Shown here piece after piece: positions 1-12,079 of a stretch of DNA of 64,000 nucleotides. The first letter of the stretch is position 1. Each line of letters starts with the position of its first letter. A program made the translations under genes and the position numbers. Origin of the DNA: Spisula solida (taxonomy: Eukaryota; Mollusca; Bivalvia; Venerida; Mactridae); the NCBI GenBank assembly GCA_947247005.1, contig OX365962.1, positions 4,189,201 through 4,253,200 on the forward strand. The letters run 5' to 3'. The notes under the pieces were generated by a model, which was given only the letters and a program-made list of their open reading frames with translations, was not told the DNA's origin and did not search any database.

Positions 1-35
1 TGCCTGTATCATTGTAGAAAAGCGCATTTTATTAC

Positions 36-179
36 CTACAAGCCTTTCTTCTTTAAGACCCATGTTATGTCTTGTAGTGTTATATATAGATCTGTTACCA
101 ATATGTTTTGAGCACACACTGCCGTCATACACTTGACATGTCGGCTGTTGCTCTGTCACGTCGACTGAGGTCACAAAAT
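36..179 (-). CDS. Gene 1 second CRD, exon a-prime
   Basis: A 144-nt phase-1 exon (acceptor AATTGACAG, donor TTGTAG|GTAATA) that is a duplicate of exon 2806-2949: 40 of 48 residues are identical, including PTCQVY, GSVCSKH, SIYNTTRH and GLKEERLV. It begins a second tandem CRD whose remaining exons lie outside the window. The duplication extends into flanking intron, where positions 1-35 match the sequence next to exon a. Confidence 0.68.
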
Positions 180-3100
180 CTGTCAATTTTAAACTTTTAA
201 CAGTTAATATGACGTGCAGATACAATGCTCTAATCGTTGTAAATGCGAATTATTCACATATTTTCTCTATTTCATTGATCATATTAATAAAAACAATATT
301 AAACTCAAAATATGTGTTTTATTATTTACATTTCGGGCAACCTCTTAACCTTTTAACGTCTGGTGTAAATCGACCTTGGCTGGTATTTACAAATCATCTT
401 AAGGGAAAGCATAAGATAAAAATGAGCTGCACATATTTCCCAAGAAATAGCGAATAACCTATGTTTTCTTTATGATTATAATTGTAGAATCTTACATAAT
501 GCTTCTTAACTATGTAAAAAAGTGATAATCTTGATTTTGCTGTTTAGCTGATACACTTAAGAAAATGTTAAGATTTTAAGAACATTCTAAGTTTTCACTT
601 CAGATGCTTTATGAACACCACCCCTGATTTTCATATGTTTATGGACGGCTTTGCCCTGCAGGTTGAATGCTGCGATGTACTTAAACTAAATCCTAGTACA
701 TGTGCATACAACTGAAAAATATTGATTTTTAAGTACAGATTGGCCAATAAAATGCACGTTTGTACTAACCGTCAGAACTTTTGACCGGAAGACCAATCCT
801 GATACAGTCTTTTCCGTCAAGTGGTAATTGGTCACACCGCGGTAGTACAGGACCTGTAATTAATATTTACACACAATAGAAATTCAATCATTTTGTTATT
901 CTTTTTAATTATCGTCTTATGGGAATTGGTTTTTACGAATAACTAAATTTTTAACATTTTTTCTTGCATTCAGTCCTTCATTTTAAGGGAAATAATCAGT
1001 ATAAAATATTGTGACGGTATAAACGGCTTTTAACAAAACAGAAAAAAGAAGCTCCATGGGAAAAACGAAAAATCATTTCAGTGGTAGCCTTCACTTCAGT
1101 GAAGGCGACGATCAGCCGTTCTCCAGGAAAACCTGTCTTTTTGACAACATTACGTATATCACGATAATATAGCGTTAGGTAGACAAGCCTCTTATGAACA
1201 GTTTCTATGAATATAAGCAAACTATAATACTATATAACATCCATCCACAAAGTAACTTTTAAAACTAACCATTCCGTCTACTTTTTGAATGACATCGCAA
1301 ACGTCATTCGAACGTTATTTCACATAACGTTAACAAGCAATTTACAAAATTTAATACAGTATTTGATAAATTATTGACGTAAACTTTTAAAACATGGCAG
1401 CCCATTTTAGAAATGTATTCTTATTTTAAGATAACATATTAAAATCGTGAATGATTGCCATTAGAGGAAAGCAGATATCACTAACTTTCACAACCCCTGG
1501 TATTTTCTCAATCTGGGTACTTTTTAGTAATTGGTCACCATAGGAATGTAGGACGTTATTTCAACATAGTTCATTAGAAAATTAAGATATAGTACTATAT
1601 CATCCAATTCCTAAACAAAGGTCTCCGTTTTTGCCCGAAACTGACTCCACTGCATGAATAGCGATAACAAAATATGTGACATATTGCACACATACGAGTA
1701 TTACGCTGCATGGATAGCGATAACAAAAGATGTGACATCTTGCACAAATGCGAGTATTACGCTGCATGGATAGCGATAACAAAAGATGTGACATCTTGCA
1801 CAAATACGAGTATTACGCTGCATGGACAGCGATAATAAAAGATGTGATATCTTGCACAAATACGAGTATTACGCTGCATGGATAGCGATAACAAAAGATG
1901 TGACATATTGCACAAATACGAGTATTACGCTGCATGGATAGCGATAACAAAAGATGTGACATATTGCAAAAATACGAGTATTACGCTGCATGGATAGATA
2001 TAGCATACGATGTGACATCTTGCACAAGTACGAGTATTACGCTCCATGTATAGTATTCGACCTCTGCTTGATCGTCGAAGATGTATCGCTAAATCGGCCA
2101 AAGAATAAAAATGATTTATATATTTTTAACTTTGTATTAACATAAGTATTTGTTCTTGCGCTTTTAGCCAAAAATTAAGTCACAAACAACGTGGTTTGTC
2201 CATACTGTGTATTCAGTTTTTTTAAAAGATCAAACAAGCACTGCATACTCAAATTTAGCAACTAATCGTTGTTATTAAATTTAGTGCATACTAACCTACA
2301 ACTTGATTATGTGATGCTAGTTTGTACTCATTCATACAGATAGTACTTTCTAGCATCTCACACTCGTCCCTACACATACGCCGTACTGCCGACTTGCTGT
2401 CCCGATCACATTGCGGAAAGGCGAAGTGACAGACAGAGGGAATGAAGTACTTCATGCACTGGTCCGACATGACCCTGGAATTGCTAATCACGCTCAAAGC
2501 AGCTGAAACAAGAATAGACAATACCGAGTGCACGATATTGTACAACTTATACACAATGGACATTTAGGTCAGCCGAATGTGATAACCTTGAACTTCATTG
2601 GAGTAGGTCGGTCGACTGCTGTAACATTGTACTTAAATGTGTGAACATTATAACAACACTTGATTAAATCCTTTACAATATACTAAAAATCTACATTTAC
2701 GCAAAAGTTGCATAAATTCTCTCCAACAATTCGTGTTAATACAACATTTAAAACAATGCTGTTATTTGTTTGCCTGTATCATTGTAGAAAAGCGCATTTT
2801 ATTACCTACAAGCCTTTCTTCTTTAAGACCGATGTCATGTCTTGTTGTGTTATATATAGAAGTGTTACCAGTATGTTTTGAGCACACACTGCCTTCATAT
2901 ACTTGACATGTCGGCTGTTGCTCCGTCACTTCGACTGACGTCACACAAGCTGTAAGTTGTATACTTAAAACAGTCAATATGGCGTACAAATACAATATCA
3001 TAACCGTTGTAAATGTGAACTATACACATGACTGTGTTCTCTATTTCATTAATTCTACTGTATAAATAATACGGATTTAGCTTAAACTAATAACTATTTA

Positions 3101-6100
3101 TATTACTATCATTTTTGGGCAATATATCAGTCTCCATTGATTCTATTCTAGCGAGTTCAAACTTAACATTATATAACCTCCCCACACATGGCGGAAATTG
3201 ACCTTGTATTCAAATGTTCATGAAAGGAAGGGTTTTACCTGTCAGTTGAATAAACTAAATATAGATATAAATTTCACCACAATACATTAAAGTAACCAAG
3301 TTGAACGCAGATTATTCTTTCGTAGGTGCTATATACTCAAGGGCAACACTTTCCGAAAGGCAAGAAAACACATGTTGTTGGCAATTCAAATTAATTGGAA
3401 AGAAATATCATAATATAAGTTACATTAACATCCGCTGATATAAAAGCTAACATCGAAAGCAGCTTATAAGTTCGTAATCGGTCTACTTAAGGACAGCCGC
3501 TTGACAGAAGTCAACACACGTAATTAAATTGGTGTACCATTTCAAACTAATTGGAAACGCATATCATAGTAACACACTCATTAATATAAGTATAGAGTCT
3601 AGACATCCGCTAAGGCACTTACCCTTACACTGTTCCAGATTACCCACTGTGTCCATTAAACGATCTAGTTTATCTACGAAGAAATAAAAAGTATTTTTTA
3701 TAGTTATATCCTATAGCTCGTTCAAACATTTTGTGCTCTATTTTCCCCCAGTTTTAACACATTGGCTAAACCATCTGTAAGTAGAACTAATTTTATGACA
3801 GGGCAACTGGAAATATCTTCCCTTGGTGCAGCAACACCTAGGTGACAATACTAGCAACATTTTTTAAACAAGAGGGCCCAAAGGACCTTAGATCGCTCGC
3901 ACGCCTGTCATAGTAGTTCATGCAGACACATACGAGGGTCGTTCATTTAATACCCGGACGATCTTCATAGCGCTTGATTGGAACGTGCAATTGTAATATA
4001 TTTTCGTTTAATAAGACTTACTCACCAATTTGATACTTTGACAAAACTTGGTATAATTTCATCCAACCAAACACAAACTGTGGTTACTATAGTAACCCAA
4101 CTAAGGGCTACCCGGTCCAGCCCAAGTTTTCACTGAAATGTAGAGTGTTGATGTGGCAGGTTGCGTGGTATAGTTGCGTATTTTGAACGGAAAACATCAT
4201 ATAACATTATGTCTACATCTTCGTTATGTTATATACTGTTACTGTACGTGAATCGCTGTTTAGTGACAACGGGCGTGTTTCCGTTAATATCGCAATGAAA
4301 TCGAATGTGTTTGGGGAAAAAAACGATTATGATACAATGTCGTAAAAGTATTGGTCATACACCTGAGAACCGAGGCCGGGCCAATCTAACGTCAGAAACA
4401 AAAGGGGTCGTCGGTAAAACACCTGTTGGAGGGGTAAACACCACTTGGAGAATAACAACAATAGTAATGCGAAACTATGATGGATACAGCATTTAATATC
4501 ACTACTGAACATCTTAAAATGGTAAATGTGTGTGCTCGCGTGACTTTATGGCTCCAAAACAATGATCAAATAAAGAAAACGAAAATGGCGTAACGTCACA
4601 ATATTCTGACTTCGAGACTTGGGCCGACTCGCGTTACATGTACTGATTAAAACACTCATATTATTTAAACCCTTCGCTAGACAGATAAGCTGTCTGCAAG
4701 TGGCTGCTTAAAATTCTGACGGTCCAGCCACTACAGACAGACACTAACTCGACAAAAACACGGTTGGAGATTGCGCACGTTTTTTAGCGCACTTTCAGCT
4801 CTTAAAAAATATATGAAAACGTCAAACCACTATGAAATATATAGCATGTATACGAAGAATGAACCTTTATCTCGCAATAGACACCGATAACATTTTAAAA
4901 ATGCACAGCAACGTGTCCATCCGACAACTTAAACACGACTTTATCGCAATTATTACCTCAATTTCAGCCATCGTTCTTGTTGTTATTGTTTGCGTCTAAC
5001 GTCATTCGCTTATCGACCAATCAGAATACTCAAAAATTGGCGCCTCGATTTCTAACAAACGGACACAGTAAAAAAATTAATCGAGTCGAACCATAAAATG
5101 AGCTCGATTAAAGCTAAAACACAGAAAATTAACGACCGGGTATTAAATGAACGACCCTCGTATGGTGACCTAAGAAACCATTTACAACTCCAAATGATCA
5201 AGTAAATGCTGCCTCTATTGCATGTACAACGTTTCCATGTTGTCGTAATCAGCAACCTTATTATTTACATCAGATAATCCATATTAACAGATAAGCCAGG
5301 ATTATATACAGTTTATACAGTTTGTTTCAGAATTTAAGGCATAATGCCCATGGATCATGTTAACAACAATACAACAATGTATATTTACACAATTATATAA
5401 ATACGCATACAAGACAAGCACATCAATACAAACACACACACATCCACACGCATACCCACGCACGCACACTCACACACACACGCGCACACCCACGCATACC
5501 TCTCATGTATACACATATAAATTAAATACTAATGTACATTCAAACACTTTACATGAAAAATATTCAAAATATTAGTGGTGAGATTGAATGATATACAGCA
5601 CCATTTACATTAACAAATTTAATAAAGTCTGAGGTTATCTAGCAATATGGAAAACTTGCCATTCTGAACTCACAGAACGCAGTAAATATTGTAAAATGAG
5701 TATCTATAAAGCCCGTTCTCTTAATTCAAAACATTTTAAAAGGTAGACAGCTAAATTTTTTAAAATCTTTTCATCACTAGATTGTAACAGGTCTCTATAT
5801 TTATTAGATTATAATGACCTCCAGTGTTTCTAAGATTTGACTTAGGGACCTAGTTCTTTACCCTAGATGTTGTTGAAATGATCCTGGTGACAAACTTTCA
5901 TAACAATTAGGCCAAACGTGTGACCTATAGTGACTACACAAGTTTTTCTATGATTTGACTGAGTGGCCTTGTTTTGACCCGGATGGCCCAATATCAATCT
6001 CGACCTATATATTGATAAAATAATCAATATGAATAGCTTTCATAAAGATTATGCAAAACTTTTGACCTCTAGTGACTACATGTACACAAAGTTTATCTCT

Positions 6101-7463
6101 GATTCGACCTTGTAACCTAGTTTCGACCCTGGATAATGCAATATCGAACTTGACCTATATTGTGTTGAGATGGACATTCTAAGCAAGTTTCATAAAGATA
6201 ATGCAGGAATTATGACCTCTAGTGACTACACAAGGTTTTTCAATGAATTGACCCAATAACCTAGTTTTGATCCCGTATAAACTTGATTTTGTTGCGATGA
6301 TTATTCTGACAAATTTTCAAAACGATTAAACCAAAATGGTTGACCTTGGATGACCCAATTTCGAATTTGACCTACATTTTGTGAAATGATCATTGTGACA
6401 AAGTTTCGTAATGATAAGGTCAACATTGTAAACAAGCAATTGTGGCCAAGTTGTCAGTAACCCCATATGACCCAATATCGAGAGGGGCTTTGACTATGAT
6501 CATGATCATTGTGACCAAGTTTTATAAAGATCAGGCCAAACTTGTAACCTATAGTGTATAAACAACCAATTGTGGACGGACGGATGGACGACATACGAAG
6601 AGTGATCACAAAAACTTACCATGTCATATTTTGACAGGTGAGCTAAATATTAAATACTTCCATATTTTATTTATTTATGATACATGCGTCTTTCACTGAA
6701 AAACGGTTTACATAACAGTTACTGTTTTATTCTTTGATTAAAGTCATGTTTACGTCAGAGATATATTTCACGAAACAAAAATAGTCGACTACGTTTTCGG
6801 TACACGACACTCGGCCGGCTGAGGCGAGTGCGTCAGGATGTTTTTGTTTCGCACATTTTTGATGGAGTTATGGTCCTTTTTTTAGATTTTTTACATATTA
6901 ATTATAAATTAGAAAAAAGCATGTTCATATTTACTAAAGATATATCAATTGCTAATAGCATGAGTTCGGAATGAGATATCATGACGAAACTTGCTATGTA
7001 TATTATGTAGCTTTTGTGCAGACGACATTTGTAATGGTGAGTTGCGCTGTTTTGGTCGAACTCACCGCTACTGGCTGACATGAGGGCCTGGATTTCGCGT
7101 AATTTCTGCTTCTTGTTCACTCTTTTTATTGTGTATGTAATAATAAATAGAAAAGTCGTGTGTGCAACTTATACATTTGTCTTACAAACATTCATGATTT
7201 AAAACACATTACTAAATTAGCCTGAAAACAAATCTCTCTATTTGAAACGCAGAAATACATTGTATTTTGAAGATCAATGAATTGAAACTCCTACCTTCCA
7301 CGGTACTTAAACGCCCAGACATACTTGTCAAACGACTTTCCAATGCGTCCAGTGTTCGCTCGAGTCTGTCCATTGTGTTAGCCTCATTAGTTGCAGCATG
7401 ACTGTCCTTCTTAAACAAAAGTAGCCCCATAAAAATAAAATTAATAAAATTCATCTTATACAT
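36..7463 (-). CDS. Gene 1 (partial): secreted coiled-coil protein with tandem ROR-like frizzled CRDs
   Basis: Proposed exons in transcript order: 7463-7295, 7119-7066 (weak), 3673-3623, 2949-2806, 2502-2296, 853-770, 179-36; the gene runs off the left edge. Every junction is phase 1 and reads in frame. The first exon begins with a signal peptide and a heptad-like helix; the short exons continue a coiled coil. Exons 2949-2806, 2502-2296 and 853-770 together give a ten-cysteine CRD with hallmarks such as VCHFAFPQC and CRDECE, closest to the CRD of ROR receptors. Exon 179-36 starts a second CRD. ROR CRDs bind Wnt ligands, but no kinase, kringle or membrane segment is visible here, so a secreted binding protein is the better guess. 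Further exons may be hidden in the 3.4-kb gap at 3674-7065. Confidence 0.68.
577..645. repeat. Half copy of a short TIR element (see 52084)
   Basis: Contains the end motif AGATGCTTTATGAACACCA, close to the terminal repeat of the MITE at 52084-52347 (AGATGCTTTGTGAATACCA). Only one end is recognisable here. Confidence 0.45.
770..853 (-). CDS. Gene 1 CRD exon c
   Basis: An 84-nt phase-1 exon (acceptor TTAATTACAG, donor GACG|GTTAGT) reading LPRCDQLPLDGKDCIRIGLP. It supplies the last two CRD cysteines and matches the ROR pattern of a C, then a C-I/M-R-I-G-I/L-P block at the CRD end. It is too short to be called from an open frame alone; phase and motif support it. Confidence 0.65.
1123..1345. repeat. 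Diverged repeat shared with 8258-8455
   Basis: Starts AGCCGTTCTCCA and runs through AAAACGTCATTCGAACGTTATTT-like sequence to GTTAACAAG. The same order of blocks recurs at 8258-8455 on the same strand. One copy lies in the intron between CRD exons b and c of gene 1, the other upstream of its first exon. No coding potential was seen. Confidence 0.5.
1643..2052. repeat. 56-bp minisatellite, about seven copies
   Basis: Unit of about 56 bp containing TATTACGCTGCATGGATAGC and GATGTGACATCTTGCACAAA, repeated with few substitutions. It is located in an intron of gene 1. Confidence 0.88.
2296..2502 (-). CDS. Gene 1 CRD exon b
   Basis: A 207-nt phase-1 exon between TTGTTTCAG and TTGTAG|GTTAGT. It carries the CRD core: SDQC, IPSVCHFAFPQC, RRMCRDECEMLESTIC and EYKLA. 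These motifs and their spacing are those of ROR-family frizzled domains. It joins exon a in frame through a shared Ala codon. Confidence 0.78.
2806..2949 (-). CDS. Gene 1 CRD exon a (first copy)
   Basis: A 144-nt phase-1 exon with acceptor AACTTACAG and donor TTGTAG|GTAATA. It reads the start of a frizzled CRD (PTCQVYEGSVCSKHTGN). An upstream in-frame ATG at 3001 gives an apparent hydrophobic leader, but the acceptor and an equal-length duplicate at 36-179 show this is an internal exon. Confidence 0.7.
3623..3673 (-). CDS. Gene 1 coiled-coil exon (51 nt)
   Basis: TTATTTCTTCGTAG acceptor and AAGG|GTAAGT donor enclose exactly 51 nt in phase 1-1, reading DKLDRLMDTVGNLEQCK. It has the same length, phase and character as the 51-nt exons of gene 2 at 17374, 18838 and 19350. 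A cysteine near its end could form interchain disulfides (inference). Confidence 0.62.
3933..5160. mobile_element. Non-autonomous mariner/Tc1-type element (1,228 bp)
   Basis: Terminal inverted repeats CGAGGGTCGTTCATTTAATA...  face each other (3933-3957 and 5136-5160), and the element is flanked by TA on both sides (3931-3932 and 5161-5162), as for mariner/Tc1 insertions. Length matches a mariner, but no transposase frame is visible, so it is decayed or a MITE. It lies in an intron of gene 1. Confidence 0.75.
5430..5502. repeat. CA-rich microsatellite
   Basis: Imperfect ACACAC/ACGC run; it creates a spurious His/Thr-rich frame. Confidence 0.85.
5810..6652. repeat. Dispersed molluscan-type repeat with internal about 180-bp tandem units
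   Basis: Several diverged units carry the phrases TTTCATAAAGAT, TGACCTCTAGTGACTACA, GACCTAGTTT/CCTAGTTTTGA and CCAATATCGA. The right end holds a GGACGGACGGATGGACGAC run and a short hairpin TGTCA...TGACAGGTGAGCTAAA. This arrangement resembles Helitron-like/pearl-type repeats common in bivalves; the assignment is tentative and no Rep/helicase frame is present. Confidence 0.55.
7066..7119 (-). CDS. Gene 1 possible coiled-coil exon
   Basis: A 54-nt stretch reading a charged helix (KKQKLREIQALMSASS) with a good donor AGCG|GTGAGT in phase 1. The acceptor (AAAGAG|TG) lacks an adjacent pyrimidine tract, so this exon is tentative. Size and phase fit the other coiled-coil exons of genes 1 and 2. Confidence 0.4.
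7295..7463 (-). CDS. Gene 1 exon 1: signal peptide and coiled coil
   Basis: ATG at 7463 opens a 56-codon exon. A hydrophobic stretch (INFIFMGLLLF) is followed by a polar segment and regularly spaced leucines (MDRLERTLDALESRLTSM), typical of a parallel coiled coil. The exon ends GAAG|GTAGGA in phase 1. The layout matches exon 1 of gene 2 at 14839 (signal peptide then helix, phase-1 end). Confidence 0.7.
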
Positions 7464-9039
7464 GTACTATGCAGCCGTTCATTATTTAACAACAACATAA
7501 AGAGACCTGAATGTTACACCGCTCGTGGCGTCATTTCCTGTTCCACTCTCCTTTAGCCATTCAACCAATGTATATCAGAAGTAAGTTCACATTTGTATAT
7601 AGCCAATCATCGAGCCGCTTACATCGGCTGGAGCTAATTCACGTCTGTATAAACTTAATATGTAAACTATCTTATGGTCACGAGAAATTAATTTCACTAG
7701 ACATCGTAGATGAACTCGTCCAAAATATTATAAAACGAATTTCAAACATGACTATGTGTCAACTAGACTTCTTGCGTATTATAGGTTCAAAATACTAGTG
7801 ATGTTCGTTTGGCTACACGAAACGTCAAATTGTTTGATTACAGTTGTTTAATGCACGTGTAACTAAACATACGATTGGTAGTGTTAACGTTAGATAATCG
7901 CATTTGGCAAGGCAAAACATACATGTAATAACTTAATTTAAGTTACTTTTCATATAATTGGCCGAATCCGGGTGAAACTTGGTTGTGATATGAAACTTTG
8001 GTGAGCTTGTCAGATGATTGCATTATGTTTAGCATGTACCTTCCTGTGTGGGGAATAAGATGCTAAAATATTGCCGAACCAACACACTTTTAGCAGCATA
8101 TTTACGTCCAGCCAACATTGTTTTTTAAGTTTTGGTTATAGACAAAATATGGCGAGTAAGGAGGGTGAGGTGACAAAGTGACACCTTCTTTTTTCAAATG
8201 GCAGTTACAATACCCGCCTTGTGACAAGGAGCATTGTCATGAAGCAGATGCATGTGAGCCGTTCTCCATGAAAATCATGATAATTTGGCATTAGAAAGAC
8301 AAGACTCTTTTGAACAGTTTCTAAAAATGTGAGCAAAATATAACATGAAATTACAAAGTTACAGACTTTTAAAACTAACGACTCCTTTCCCTACTTTTTA
8401 GTGACGTCGAAAACGTCATTCAAACGTTATTTGACGTGACGTTAACAAGACGTTCATAAAGCCAGTACTTTATGAGTTCTTGATTAAAGTTTTCAAAATT
8501 GTATCATATTTTAGAATTAATTTTTTTAATAAAACATGTCTAAATTATAGCTTCTAAATTTAGCTTTTAGAGAAACGTAGCTACTGTGTTCAACCATTAA
8601 CCCCTCGTTTTCTCAATATGGTATAGGTGTATTTTTAGGTTATGCATGTTTATGTACTTTAACCGTAGAGTTTGTACAGTAAATCCCCCCATTTAGCTAC
8701 CCGAGTTGAAAATTTACCTAATATATAAGTGTAAAGTTACTGAAAGGATTTATCGATTTCTGTGTGCCGTAAGTCGGTGAACCGGAAGAGGCTCGAGCTT
8801 CACGTGCAAAGATATAACATATCGAACAGATCTCGTATTTTGTGTATACAATCATGTATTGTCCAATTATTTTTATTTTCATTCGGCAGGGGATATGACT
8901 GTATGTAAATGCATAATAATTAAGCAGCATCCTTTCCATTACTTGTAAGGAGGTTGAACAAAACATGCGATTGAGTTATATAGTTTACATAGAATGCCCC
9001 TGTATTGTCGTCAATGAGGTGCCGCTAATACACCCAGCC
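7464..9039. other. Upstream flank of gene 1, no gene seen
   Basis: Holds the second copy of the 1123-type repeat (8258-8455) and otherwise AT-rich sequence. Open frames are short, lack recognisable motifs and are probably chance. A promoter for gene 1 should lie here, but no convincing TATA/Inr pair was identified. Confidence 0.4.
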
Positions 9040-10379
9040 GTAATATGAACTAATGCACAGCATATTTTTAGCGGACTATGTCAGTTGTCCTACATTATTT
9101 GTAACATGCTCATCTAGTACTGGATTTTTTGGAGATGCATAACTTCACAAAAAATTGTTTGGTTACGAAGTTTCGAATCTGGAGCAAGCCGTTTCCAAAA
9201 GGCGCTACCGAGCGCTTTCCTACGTCTATGCAACCTATCGAAGCGGTTCGTTGCACAAGAAAGCGCTCGATAGCGGTTTGATACGAAATATTGGGTACAA
9301 AGTATCGAAAGACGATACAAACCTGCTATCGTTTGTCAGTCCGAATGAACATTTGTCAGCTCAATCAAAATGAAAATATATCTGTCTGTTTGTTTAATTC
9401 TAGGTCTACTTAATTCAGGGGTAACTAATTTAAAAATGAATAATTAGATATAAACACAGATAACAACTGATTTCAAATAGGCCTTATTTGATATTTTACC
9501 TTTTTTTTAATGGGTTGCATGAGCATACCAGATAGTACTTTTGTTCCAAAGAAAAGGCTATTTTCATTTCAATTAATCATATTACGATTTAATATCAAAC
9601 ATCTTTAATCTTAATCACCTTTTTTGTTAAATAAACCCTACAAATCGTCACAACATAAAAGAGTTTTAGACGGAAAATTACGGGTTTTATTGTATCCAAT
9701 AACGACAACAACAACATGTAATTAGTTTTCGCGACCTTTATCCCGCGAATATTTTTTGACGATTTTGGAGGGATTTTTTATTACATCTCGGCGAGGAATT
9801 ACGAAAATGCATTTGTTTTACTTCCTTTACAATAACCTACAACTACGATGTGGATTATGACCGTCCGGTCCTGATACGTAAATACCCGAAACGGACTTTA
9901 ATTAATTGTATTGCAAACTTTGCGATGGGAAATAACCGAAACATGTGTCTTTTTTAATAGATTTTCTTAAGATTGGTTGATATTTCGCGCATATGAACGA
10001 TTCCCGCTCGACTTACTTCGTTATCTCAGAGTAATCATGTGTCTCATAACAGTTTGTAGCATAGTTTATGTACTTAAAATGTTAAAATTTCCTTCCGAAG
10101 CGGGCAAACAAATGGCTGCCTTTTTTGTGTCCAAACATTTAGGAAATAGCCCTCCCCATATAAAAGATTGGTTGCACAGCAACCATGGAAGACTGATAAT
10201 TATTATCTTTTCTTTTCTAGACAGGGGCCTACGCTAGTTTTTGGAATACATTATATCGCAAAACGCGCGGCTACGAGTAGATCTAATTTTATGCATTTAA
10301 TCACAAACAAACGGCACCAATTTAAGATTACCGTGATTATGTACACTCAATAGTCTATGAACGACATTCTTAAACAATC

Positions 10380-10426
10380 AACCTCTACAGAGCGACACCT
10401 CCGCCGGATGTCGCTCTACGGAGGTT
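10380..10426. repeat. Imperfect 45-bp palindrome
   Basis: AGAGCGACA and TGTCGCTCT form a 9-bp inverted repeat; CCTCCG in the loop can alternatively pair with CGGAGG downstream. Probably a miniature element end or recombination product within the foldback element. Confidence 0.6.
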
Positions 10427-10432
10427 ATACTG

Positions 10433-10939
10433 TATTTTTAAACATCATAAAAAAATAAAAGAAAATTTATGAGCTGCCGAATATAGCATTTTAATTTTTT
10501 TTGTTATTCTATTGGCAGCCATTTTCTAGTATCTTTGCTTCAGTGCGGGATTTTAACACAAATTTTAGATCCATTAGTGAATTCAAACTCTGACCAAACA
10601 ACGTGCACAGGTGTTTCCATAAACCGGATCTTATCCGTTGGGCTTCGCCCAACGTATAGTCCGCTATAAGCGAATCTGTATAACTATCGGTTCAATAAGT
10701 AATAGCGGACTATCAGCAGGCCGTAAGGCCTGTGGATATCGATCCGCTTTATGGTAACACCTGTCACGTGATTTGGTCAGAATCCGAATTCACTAATGGG
10801 TTTGGAAATTTGTGTTACAATTCCGCACTGTAAGAATGATATTGAAAAATGGCTGCCAATAGAATAACAAAAGTTGTTTAAAATGCGATATTCGGCAGCT
10901 CATAAATTTTCTTTTATTTTTTAATGATGTTTAAAAATA
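10433..10939. mobile_element. Nested palindromic MITE
   Basis: Arms start TATTTTTAAACATCAT and end ATGATGTTTAAAAATA. Inverted matches continue through GAGCTGCCGAATAT, GCAGCCATTTT, AACACAAATTT, AGTGAATTC and the two CCGGATC/GATCCG blocks. One diverged arm recurs at 33225-33362. Confidence 0.75.
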
Positions 10940-11702
10940 TTCCAAAAACTAGAGTAGGCCCATATCTAGAAAACATTAAAAAATATTATAAATTAACAAG
11001 GCAGTATGGGAGGTAAGAACTATGTTGCTTAGTAACAGAGGTATTACCTCCCCTGGTTTTAACTCAATCGTGACAACTCGGACAATCTTATGAACTTATG
11101 ACCGCCATCTTGAAAACTCAGCGGTGAAAATCACAGACCGTGGCAGGCTGACTTTAATATCAGTTAAATTGACTGTTTAAACCACGAAAGTACTTGTTTT
11201 AAACAATGAAAGTCGTATTCTTACACATAATCAACGTAGTTATACAATGAACCAGGAACGTAAAATCGATAGCTGCAGGTTCGTATCGTCCTTCGTAACT
11301 TCGTACCCAATATTTCGTATCAAACCGCTATCGAGCGCTTTCTTGCACTCGTCTAGCAAAGTGTTAAGAAACGGTATTCTATCAGCGAGCACTGCTCGCT
11401 CGTAGCGTGTCGTTGCATAGACGTAGGAAAACGCTCGGTGGCGCCTTTTGGAAACGGGGCTCAAGGTTCTTAACCGAACAATTTATTGTAAAGTTATGCA
11501 TCATCAAAAATATCCAGTGCTAGATGAGCATGTTACAAATAATGTGGGACAACTGACATAGTCCGCTAAATAGGCTGAACCTTAGTTCATATTACTAATG
11601 AGGGAAATGTCCCATTCAAAAGAATAGGGGAGGCTCAAGTTTTATATAATACAATATATACCTTCAATCAATAGTATAATACTTGAAAACCAGTTTTCAC
11701 AT

Positions 11703-11785
11703 CGTCTCGTTAGTCGAGTTGGTAAGCATGCCGCTATTATAATAACTAATTTTGTTCAATCTAGCCACTGGTTTGACACCCATCC
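11703..11785 (+). repeat. tRNA-like SINE head
   Basis: TCGTTAGTCGAGTTGGTAAG resembles a pol III A box and GGTTTGACACC a degraded B box at tRNA-like spacing. No true tRNA fold with CCA-acceptor pairing is evident, so it is a SINE-type remnant. Confidence 0.4.
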
Positions 11786-12079
11786 AAGTAACTTAAATTT
11801 TGAAGTTTTTTTATCATTACCTTATTTTTTTATTTGTAACTAATATAATAACACACACGAAGTAAGTTAATATGCAGTACGTAGATTAATTTTTGTGTTA
11901 TGTTTCATTCTTTATCAAGTCGTATTTTAATTTTTTTTATATACATTACAACACTCATATGATCGTTTTTAAAATATTCACTACGTCATAAAACTTTGAT
12001 CACTTTGAATTATCGATTCATTAAAACAGCAGTAGAATATAAGACTTTATAACATGGATACATGTAGTAAAAAAGTTGA

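Larger units (their letters stand above)
9040..11595. mobile_element. Long foldback element with about 300-bp arms
   Basis: Left arm 9040-9335 and right arm 11262-11595 are inverted copies. Shared blocks include GTAATATGAACTAA, TAGCGGACTATGTCAGTTGT, GTAACATGCTCATCTAGT, CGCTATCGAGCGCTTTCTTG-type and GATACGAAATATTGGGTAC. A nested palindrome (10433-10939) sits inside. No transposase frame was found. Right-half copies recur at 33225-33836 and 42100-42487, so it is a dispersed family. Confidence 0.72.

Noticed and set aside
2806..3001. A start at ATG 3001 with a hydrophobic leader before the CRD
   Set aside because: A good acceptor at 2950 makes a 144-nt phase-1 exon, and the duplicate at 36-179 has the same acceptor position but no ATG upstream.
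3933..5160. Intact mariner transposase gene
   Set aside because: TIRs and TA sites are good, but no frame longer than about 63 codons and no DD34D-type motifs are present.
10380..10426. H-type RNA pseudoknot
   Set aside because: The loop lengths (0 and 1 nt) cannot span the stems; alternative hairpins or a simple imperfect palindrome explain it.
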